Below, piece after piece: positions 56,353 to 64,000 of a stretch of DNA of 64,000 bases. A program made the position numbers and the translations under genes. Numbering within the stretch: position 1 is the stretch's first letter; every line of letters starts with the position of its first letter. The notes under the pieces were generated by a model, which worked only from the letters and a program-made list of their open reading frames with translations, was not told the DNA's origin and did no database searches. This DNA comes from Tilletia caries (lineage: Eukaryota > Basidiomycota > Exobasidiomycetes > Tilletiales > Tilletiaceae), in assembly GCA_032718865.1 (NCBI GenBank), contig JALUTQ010000028.1, forward strand, positions 434,001-498,000, in the 5' to 3' direction.

Positions 56353-57548
56353 ATGTCTTCCTGGTGCTCCTACATCTCCGACATCAGTCGCGATGTGTAC
56401 TCCACCATGCTCCGACCGGGCCTCCGGAATCTGCCCTGGGACCCCTACACGGAGATGCCGTCCCTCGAAGGACGCGTCATCGCCATCACAGGCCCTACGA
56501 GCGGCATCGGACTCGAAGCTGCCAAGCGGCTCGCGCTGAGCGGCGCCAAGACGCTCTTCCTCCTCGGCAGGAGTGAGGAGAGATTGAGCAGAACGGTGAG
56601 CGTGTTGGAGGAGGTGCAGTTCGCGAGTGGCGACAAGAAGTACACGACGAAGATCGTACCCGTGCGATGTGATCTTTCGAGTGTCAAGAGTGTGCGTGGG
56701 GCGGCGAAGCGCGTGCGTGAGGAGGAGGAATTGCTTGAGTGAGTGCTATCTGCCCATGTGCATATATGTGCGCGTCTCATTAACGCGTGTACGCGTGCGC
56801 CAGCCGTGCAGTGCCATTTATGCTATCGTACAGCTTCGATGCGTACAGTGAAACTGACACGCGTGTCCTTTCCCCGCGGGCCTCTTACAGCGTCTTACTG
56901 GCCAACGCCGGTATCTCTGGCGGATCAGGCTACTCCGAGGACGGCCTCGAAATGCAATTCGCCACCAACTGCCTCGGCCACCACATCCTGATCCAAGAAC
57001 TCCTTCCAAACCTGCGACGCGCCGCCTCAGCCGGCCTGACCTCTCCGAACTCACAACGCAACCAGGACACCACAAGAATCGTGCTCTTGACTAGCGGAGC
57101 GCATGCGTGGTGCTCGGAGGCTGCCCTTAGCGATCCCGGGGGTGGGATAGGAACCTTCAACGCGATGCACCTCTACGGTCGCTCCAAGCTTGGAAACCTC
57201 TACACCGCCCGTCGACTCGCCCAATCATTGTCTACCAGTGATCGGCCAGAGGACAGGGCGATCACAGTCGCAGCCGTTCATCCTGGCGGTATCGTTTCGG
57301 AACTGGGTCGCGAATCAGCCTTCTTCACCAAATATCTCAGCCCGATGGTCTTGTGGCCCGTCGCGCCTTGGGGCGTCTCCACTTTGCTCTGGGCTGCCAC
57401 AGCAGCCACACGGAAGGAGGCACACGGACAGTACCTCGTTCCCTGGTGCACGCCAGCGGAGCCAAGCACGATTGCACGGAACGAGAAGCTTCAGGAACAC
57501 GTGTGGGCGTGGTGTGAGGAGCAGAACGCCAAGCTTGCGCAAGAATGA
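56353..57548 (+). CDS. Short-chain dehydrogenase/reductase
   Basis: A NAD(P)-dependent oxidoreductase of the classical/retinol-dehydrogenase-like SDR group. Two exons: 56353-56738 and about 56891-57548, joined in frame at EEELLE-VLLANAG (GTGAGT to TTACAG), near 345 residues. It shows the Rossmann motif TGPTSGIG (residues about 45-52), the structural motif LLANAGI, a TNCLGHH helix, the serine strand IVLLTSGAHAW, the catalytic YGRSK (Tyr-x-x-x-Lys) and the VHPGGI turn. The ATG at 56353 lies at a plausible distance before the fold. The C-terminal region after the active site (FFTKYLSPMVLWPVAPWGVS) is typical for substrate binding. The substrate cannot be told from sequence. The convergent neighbour is the carrier gene. 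Confidence 0.87.
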
Positions 57549-58159
57549 GCGAGCCTGGTTTCCGAAGCGCCCCCGCGCTCTGCTTCGTCCCCCCAACAAT
57601 ACACTTGCATCAAGCGGAATCGATCCTCCCGCCCTCGCAATCCTTCGCCTTTTCCGGCTCAGATACCACGAATGCCTTCCCGCATCACCATCGTTCTCGT
57701 CACAAGATATCACACACGGCTTCTACTTATCGCCAAGAACAAACAGCCGGCATTTACTACATCTGCTGCGAGCTGCGCTACAAGTTACAACATCTCGAAT
57801 CTCTTTTTTCCACGGACCGTCACTCTCGTATCGACTCTATTCCATCATCCTCCGCTGTGCTTTCCTCCGCAAGCGCGTCTGGACCTGCCTTTTCTTGCTG
57901 CCATTCCTTATTCAACCACAAACACGACGGACTGTGAATGCCTTTTTCGCAATTGCACTATTGAATTTCCTTGTACACGGAGAAGCGCTGCTGCAGGCGG
58001 CAGCTGAGAAGACTACTTTTACAATACGGCTTTAGAGTTTCGACAAGAGCGAAACGGAGAGCACCAGATATCAGACGTCGACGGATGAGGGAAGGGATGT
58101 GGAGTGAAGGCGGCATTTTGGGTGAGGGGCCAGAAGAGTGCTTGAATTGACGCAGCTTC
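57549..58159. other. Convergent 3' region
   Basis: About 610 bp between the stops of two convergent genes. It presumably holds both terminators; no gene seen. Confidence 0.45.
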
Positions 58160-59669
58160 CTAGGCAAGAGCTCCGCCGAGGACGCCAATCAACGTCACCC
58201 AAGCTCCCCGCGCCAAGCTCTCGTACCCCTCCTCATCAACCATCAATTTCAAGCAGTGAACGAGGCCCGTATACCGCTCGACAACGGGAGCGCCAAAGCC
58301 CTCCGCGCCCGCCTGCATCGCCTCTGCCTCCGTCTGCGGCTCGTCACACGGTCGAAGCGCAATCACCGGCTCCGGCGGTTCGGTCCCGTTCAGGATGTGG
58401 TGATCCGGCCGGTACTCGTCAGCCTGGGGCTGGGAAGGGGTGCTGTCTTCGGCCTGTTGTGCTCGGGACGCGTCATTTCGCTCACCGTCCGCAACGTCGT
58501 CTTCCTCGTCATCAATTGTAAAGCTGGCCCGTCCTGGCTGTTCGGCCGCGGCTGCGGCAGCAGACGCCTGGTGGTTGTAGGAGGCGGGGTTGGAGGCCGT
58601 GCCAGCGGGACGCGACGCGTACGCAAGATGGAGAGGCTGTTGGCGTTCCGGCCGCTGTACGGCCAAGCGAACGATGGCGCATTCAAGCGGTGCAAGCACG
58701 ACGACGGAGAGCATATTCCAGATCATGTAGATGGTGAGTCCGATGAAGGAGATCTCGAGGGTCGAGGGCGCGTTGCCGTGGTACGACTTGTCTTTGTCAC
58801 CCGCTGATGTGGGGGATTGCAGACCTCCGAGGGAGGGGACAGTGACTTGACGGACAATGCGGGTGAAGATACCGATCCAGAAGAGGTGGAAGAGCATGGC
58901 GGGAAGAAGTCCGGGGAGGAGGTAGAGACGCCAGGGCTGCGCCAACTCGGTTGGTGAGAGCAATTCGCGCAAGTTGGACCCGATGTTTCTGAAAGACAAG
59001 ATTCTTGGATGCACGACCGTTCTGATGGAGTGGATTGTGATCAGTTGCGGCACCAAGCGTGATCATGTACGAGGCTGTGCCGCAAGCGCGACGCGATTGA
59101 TTAAGCACATACCTGTGAGTAATGACTTGAAGCGGCAGACTTGCGACGGTCGCGCTCAGCATGTAGAGCAGGTTGGCAAAGAACCCGAACTGGCCAGGTC
59201 CTGCAGGTGCAGCTTTGTATGAGCCAGTTGCGCCGTGACCGCGCACGTCGAAGAACAGGTAGATAAAGAGGGTGAGGATGACAAGCTGGCACGCAGTCGG
59301 CGCGGCACCCTTGTATAGTCCTGGCCAACCCTCGAGACGCTTGGTTCGAAGGATCATGGCGATAATGCCAGAGACGACGGGACCAATCTTGGCGGCCGAC
59401 CTGCGTTCGGAGAGGAGGGCGGATGGTAATGTTCCGCGCTCGGCACCATCCTCCATGAGGGCCTCAAGGGTGATGGCGCGGGGCAGGTAGTTGGCGCGGA
59501 GACGGATGAGGGCGCCGCTGAAGGGCTGGGTGATGAGGACGGAGAGACTTGCGGAGCAGAAGAGGAGGATGGTGAGCACCATGAGCTTGAGGAGGCCGGT
59601 GTAGGCGAGGAGGACGAGGACGAGGAGCGCCGTCGCGGCTGCTCCAGCTGCAGTGCCGATCGAAGGCAT
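58160..59669 (-). CDS. Mitochondrial-carrier-like membrane protein
   Basis: Minus strand, two exons: 59669 to about 59114 and about 59024-58160, joined in frame at VITH-RTVVHPRIL (GTATGT to CATCAG), about 470 residues. Hydrophobic segments include ATALLVLVLLAYTGLLKL, LTILLFCSASLSVLITQPF, ACQLVILTLFIYLFF, LYMLSATVASLPLQVI, LLPGLLPAMLFHLFWIGIF and SFIGLTIYMIWNMLSVVVL. Carrier-like signatures are P-x-[ST]-G-x-L-x-RLRA in the first repeat (TQPFSGALIRLRA), LEGWPGLYKGAAPTACQL, PLQVITHR, PLECAIVRL and the final GYESLARGAWVTLIGVLGGAL. The order of six helices in repeated units fits the mitochondrial carrier superfamily, but the motifs are degenerate and a long acidic loop (residues about 370-430) is inserted. 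Substrate unknown. An upstream in-frame ATG at 59747 is possible. A MITE sits about 100 bp upstream. Confidence 0.72.
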
Positions 59670-59772
59670 CGTCGATATCGAGTTCACACACTTCCTTCTG
59701 ATCTCAAGTCCAGGCGCGGCTGGCAAAGTCGTCGTGGTCGTGCACATCGTGATTCGTTGAGGTCCGCGCGTC

Positions 59773-60529
59773 CGAGAACGGGTGAATGTCCCGATCTATG
59801 GTCGGTTCGCCCCGAGCATGAGGCGATTGGCCCCGTAAGCGTTTTTTGAATTGAGCCCGTAAGATGAGGCGATTCAGCCCGTAATTATCGGCGACTGAAC
59901 CCATAAACAAAGGCGATTGAGCCCATAAAGATGGTCGATTGGCCCCATAAGGCAGGGGCACTGGCCCCATAAAAATCTCAAATCGCCTTTGGCGACCTTC
60001 CCTGCTTCCAAATCTTCCAGATAAATTATTCTACAGCGGCCAGGGTGCCTGAAGTAACTGTACTGAGCTTCCAGGGTCATATCCGGTCATAGTCGGGCCG
60101 GGATGGCGGTCTTCGGCGACGTAATTCACTTTGAAAGCTCGTCGACGGGCAGAAACGCTTCACAGAAGCTCGACTTGTGTGTGAGTTGAACCCTCTTACA
60201 TACCTGAAGGCCCGACCGGTCGTTTGGACAGTGTCAGTACACACTACCGCTCTATCCGGCTGAAATAGACATTACGGGCTCTGTCCACCATCTTTATGGG
60301 CTCTGTCCACCATCTTTATGGGGCCAATCGACCATCTTTATGGGTTCAATGTACTAATCTTACGGGGTCAATGCACCAAAATTGCGTTTTTTTACGGGCT
60401 CAATCGACCATCTTTATGGGGTCACATGACCATCTTTATGGGGTCACTCAACCATAGATCGGGGTCAGTGCCGGGGTGCTCGGGGCGAACCGACCATAGA
60501 TCGGGACATTCACCCGTTCTCGACTTGCC
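59773..60529. mobile_element. MITE with long terminal inverted repeats, next to a gene promoter
   Basis: A 757-bp non-coding segment. A perfect inverted repeat of about 45 bp (outer GAGAACGGGTGAATGTCCCG, then ATCTATGGTCGGTTCGCCCC) lies at 59773-59818 and 60477-60522. Inside are mirrored arrays of CCCATAAAGATGGTCGATTG and its reverse complement. An 8-bp direct repeat CGCGCGTC is at 59765-59772 and 60530-60537, though the right copy is 7 bp beyond the inverted repeat. An 8-bp duplication would suggest hAT. Confidence 0.7.
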
Positions 60530-60533
60530 CGCG

Positions 60534-60603
60534 CGTCACCCAGTCGGTACCTAGCCGGTGCCGTTTCAACCTTGTGTCACCCAGTCGGTATTCAGCCGGT
60601 ATA
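60534..60603 (+). repeat. Tandem duplication GTCACCCAGTCGGTA
   Basis: Two copies of GTCACCCAGTCGGTA-x-x-AGCCGGT in a row, just outside the MITE. Confidence 0.85.
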
Positions 60604-60878
60604 CGTCATCCATGTCAGCATCTCATCCACGTGCGGGTGGCCGCACGTGATCTCTCCAGGATTTAGTATTTAATCTTTCTTTGATCTCTCATCTCAATAA
60701 TGTTGGACACCTTCATTATTTTCATTATTGTTCCTTCCTTAAAATGTTAGACCTCCAAGGCTCCAACTCATCCAAAACAGATGCGGAGCGTCCATATTTA
60801 TGGGTTGCTGTGTATCGGTAGCGTGCCGATAGGGTACTAACCTGCGGGGAAAGTACGAGTAAGAGGACAACGTCCAAT

Positions 60879-61520
60879 CACTGCTACCATGGGGGTTGTT
60901 TTAAGGGGTGTAAGACGCTTGTGGAACGCACGTGTTCACCTCATGTTATAATTTTCTATTTTGTTCCGCTGATTTGGGTGTTAAAACACCTTCTTAATGG
61001 TGTTAAAATTCAGTGGGCATAGTGATCACGTGACTGCTGCAGGGACGCGGGAAGTGAGACAAGGCGTCTCCAGACGCCTTCCTCACCGCCACCACCTTGC
61101 TCGACACCACGGCCCTCACCACACCCACCCGCGATGCCCAGCTCACCACAACATGTCATCCGCAGGTAGCAATACTGTAAATCGAGGGTTTCTGTCTTCA
61201 GAGAGCAGCATCAATTGAGTGTGGAAGCAGCTGTGAGCCTTTTGAGATACAGGGCAGAGACTCTGAGACCACCGAGCAGACCCATTCTAATTAGAGAAAC
61301 TGAAAGTCTAACTTGTCTTCGGTTCTAACAGCCGTAGAACACCTCCAATACGTCATTGTTTTAAAAGCATGAGTCCGCACCACCTAAAACGCTGCAGTTT
61401 TTGCCTAACCCTTAAAACGCCTCCACAACAGGGATGTTTTGAGAGAACCGTAAAATCATTGTAAAACAAATTATTACGAAGTGCTATACACTCCTTAAAA
61501 CAACCCCCATGGTAGCAGTG
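60879..61520. mobile_element. CACTA-type MITE
   Basis: A 642-bp element with ends CACTGCTACCATGGGGGTTG followed by TTTTAAGG; the right end is its inverse. The repeat is about 30 bp with one mismatch. The 3-bp direct repeat AAT (60876-60878 and 61521-61523) flanks it. The CACTG start and 3-bp duplication fit the CACTA superfamily. There is no coding capacity. Confidence 0.8.
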
Positions 61521-62340
61521 AATAACCTTGAGACAACGTCTAAGGGGAACAAAGGCAACGCCAGAGTGTAGATAGAGAAGAGTGTGCAGATCAATTCCAG
61601 TAACTAAGTACAAGGGAGAGCAGCGAGAGCGGATAAGGTGATGAGGAAGAAAGGGAAGTCTCTCGGCCGAGAGAAGGAGAAGTGATGAGGAAAGAGAGAA
61701 AGGAAGATAAGAGATAAGATATCTTCCCACTAAAAGGCAATCTCCTCATTTCAGGATGCTTACACCACATTGTAATCAGGACTACAAACCTGAGCTCAGA
61801 CAGTTACAACTGATTTGTTGCTTTTCCCACGCGGCGCGTTAGAAACCTTACAAACCACTCTTTGGGAAGCAGCTCCATCCTACACACACCGTCGCCGGGC
61901 CGGCACGGTCACCTGGGCGGGGGGACTTCGCCCCCCCGGACCCCCCCCCCCCCCCAAAGCCATACAATCAATGTCGTGGTCCAAACCTGCCATCTGTCCT
62001 GGAAGCAACACGTTTCTACAGTGAACTCCGTAACATTATAATCGTTGGCCTTTTGGGGGGTCCGGGGGGGGCGTCGCCCCCCCGCCCATCTTATAGTAAT
62101 GCGCTGGGAACCCGCGCTGCAACCCAGCTTCAAGAAATGCGCTGAGAACCCACGCCGCAAGAAACAACATTACTGCATGAAGCATGAACCCCGGAGGGGG
62201 GGCTCGGGGGGGGCCTGCCCCCCCCCCCGAGCCGGAGGGACGGACATTCCCTGCCACAGTTATGTTTTGTGCTTCGTTCTCTGTGCTTCCCTGACATCCT
62301 ATTACGTATTCATTCGGCTCTCAGAACACTACTAACTGAT
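61521..62340. repeat. GC-hairpin tract
   Basis: Three strongly self-complementary G/C clusters in an otherwise ordinary non-coding stretch: 61918-61955 (GGGGGGACTTCGCCCCCCCG followed by 15 C), 62055-62083 (GGGGGG-TCC-GGGGGGGG-CGTCG-CCCCCCC) and 62190-62235. Between them GCGCTG-x-GAACCC-x-CGC-x-GCAA is repeated at 62100 and 62138. No gene seen. Confidence 0.6.
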
Positions 62341-63218
62341 TCTTCTTGACTTTACCGCAGGCGATATACCTCTGCAGATCGTAATCCTGTGTAAGATCGT
62401 GATCGGGCCACTCACGCCGCGGAGGAAGCGCGCGGGCCGGATCATTGAGGTCAGAGTCATGTTCGGCGCTCGGGATGTTGGGTTTTGGGAGATCAAGGAA
62501 CGGTTAGAGAATCAAGGCGCAGGCCGCACTCCGCAGGGACCAGGGTGAGTCTGTTCTCCTCCCTCCCTTTCTCCCTTCTTGCCTCTCTGGATCCGCTGTA
62601 TGATTATTGATTATTGATTATTGCAGACCAAGAGCCTGTTTAGATTCAACCTGAACGGCTCGCATACACATAACACATTCGACGCCGTATCTGCCATTCT
62701 CGGTGTTCCAGCCCGGTACATAGTGAAGTCGTCGTCCACAAGAGCCCCGACATGAAGGAAGCACAGCCATCGCTCTCCGCTAAGTACTCCGTCAGTCCGT
62801 CTCTCTCATACTCATTGCTTCTGTTAACTTTTCTCAGTCTTCAACGCTAAATCGCTATCCCAGGACCGAGGTCCCAGACCATACTGCCATCAACCTCTTG
62901 CCTCCATTTAATATAGCTGACGCTTTTCTTTTTCTGCAGAGACAGCAGACTGCAGCCGCTGAATGTTTCTTCCTCTCTCCTATTTTGATTTGCAGGCTGA
63001 ACCTTCGTCCTTCAGCTCCATTGTGCCGTGTCTTAATTGCTCCATTCTCGGCGACGCTTACTCTCACGGTCTCACCCTGCTTACTGCTGCCGCCTACCAC
63101 CGACGCTATTGCCCCATCTCCTTCTTCTTCTTCCTCCTCCTCGCGCAGCACTGAGCAGTGAGCACATCCACCAACTCCGTAACGTACTCACACACTTTCC
63201 TCTTTAGTCTGTGCACAG
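62341..63218. other. Possible upstream exons of the VPS9 gene, not resolved
   Basis: Frames with splice-like borders are visible: about 62361-62544 (DIPLQIVILCKIVIGPLTPR, FGARDVGFWEIKERLEN) and about 62629-62732 (LFRFNLNGSHTHNTFDAVSA). I could not join them in frame to each other or to the VPS9 exons. They may be exons of the same gene, of another gene, or captured pieces. Confidence 0.3.
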
Positions 63219-64000
63219 AACTCAGAAGGGAGAAAACGGTAGATTCTACCACGAGCAGTCCGGACAAGATCCCGCCTCGCGTACTGTCCTTGGTGAGTCG
63301 TACTACATGACTCTCCCACGAGGCGCTCAGGGTTAAGTTGATCTTCATTCTGAACTGTTGCAAAGTTATCTTTGGTAGGTGGCTGCTACTCTTACTTAAC
63401 AGGCATTTGACGATCACTTTTGGCTTTTGCACATTTCGCAGGCATGATCCGGCACATGCCAACAACAGAGAGCGCAGACTCATTGGTACCAGCCTTGATC
63501 TACATCGTACTCAAGGCGAACCCGGACAACTTGGTCTCAAACGTAGAGTGAGTAGCAAGCAGGCTCAGCATCAGTGCGTCGTTATGATATCTGAATGAGA
63601 TTGCTTTGGACTTTGCAGATGTATCAGTCGATTCAGGAGTCCGGAGCGACTGTCAGGCGAGTCTGGCTACTACCTCTCCATCTTGGTGCGTCCGAATCTA
63701 AAATTTGAGCATGTTCATAGTTGCACAGTAGCTGACTGAGTGTTTGTGTGGTCATAGGCTGGAGCAGTCTCCTTCGTCGAAAGCATGGACAACACTTCAC
63801 TTACCGGTGTGACACAGGGAGACATGGAGCGGAATGTCGACGTAGCCGTCACATCTCTGGCCCTCGCCGCACAGCCATCCCCTCCCGAACACGGTCTATT
63901 GACGATCTCGCTCTCCGGAACGAGTTCATCCTGGACGTCTCGAGCACACCTACGAATCGCTGACCTTTATCTCTCCGTTGACCGGGGGAGGGCTCGGAGC
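63219..64000 (+). CDS. VPS9-domain Rab guanine exchange factor (partial, runs off right edge)
   Basis: VPS9 domains activate Rab5-type GTPases in endosomal traffic. I read five in-frame exons: 63219-63292, 63323-63374, 63442-63547, 63619-63685 and 63758-64000 (open at the edge). They give the VPS9 core almost completely: FILNCCKVIFGMIRH, ADSLVPALIYIVLKANPDNL, then SNVECISRFRSPERLSGESG, YYLSILAGAVSFVESMD. The L-P-x-x-I-Y-x-VLKANP block and the R-S-P-E-LSGE-YYLS block are diagnostic. The N-terminus is unresolved and the C-terminus is outside the window, so I cannot say which VPS9 subfamily it is, or whether it is a host gene or transposon cargo. Confidence 0.8.

Noticed and set aside
1..64000. 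Telomere, tRNA or rRNA genes
   Set aside because: No telomere-type arrays, tRNA cloverleaf or rRNA core sequences were seen by eye. A tRNA scan would be needed to exclude tRNAs fully.

Overview
The window is nuclear DNA of a basidiomycete fungus. Genes are split by short GT-AG introns (about 50-110 bp), they sit on both strands with no operons, and the proteins recognised are typical fungal housekeeping types. The transposons belong to the Plavaka/Tnp2 branch of the CACTA (En/Spm) superfamily, which is abundant in Basidiomycota. I cannot place the genus.

There are three zones. (1) 1-6818: one homeodomain transcription-factor gene on the minus strand, followed by about 3.7 kb of non-coding DNA. 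(2) 6819-44294: a transposon graveyard and nursery of about 37 kb made of three large CACTA-like elements placed end to end with only about 1 kb of spacer between them. Element A (6819-17101) has a Plavaka-type transposase and a divergent accessory gene. Element B (18242-30509) has a Tnp2-type transposase plus an accessory gene, and a 3.5 kb cargo zone stuffed with pieces of host genes (Ssz1-like Hsp70, a protein kinase, plasma-membrane H+-ATPase). Element C (31324-44294) has a second Tnp2-type transposase and three accessory genes, one of them cut by an in-frame stop. Its left terminal repeat is split by a 791-bp hAT-like MITE. (3) 44295-64000: an ordinary gene-dense host segment. It holds a large acidic nuclear-type protein of unknown function, a Ca2+/H+ exchanger, RNA polymerase II subunit Rpb4, a short REV1-like BRCT protein, a short-chain dehydrogenase and a mitochondrial-carrier-like membrane protein. 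It is followed by a MITE/GC-hairpin tract and a VPS9-domain gene that runs off the right edge.

Each large element has terminal inverted repeats, a dense array of its own short subterminal motif (GGGGAAGACTT in A, CGCTGCTGA in B), one transposase and one to three non-transposase genes. This matches the plant En/Spm layout, where a second protein binds the subterminal motifs, so the accessory genes are the best candidates for unstudied transposon partner proteins. Elements A and B also carry fragments of host genes. The H+-ATPase piece still contains a spliceable intron, which points to capture from DNA and not from mRNA.

Splice joins were worked out by eye from GT/AG signals and reading-frame continuity. 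Family calls rest on remembered motifs, not on searches.
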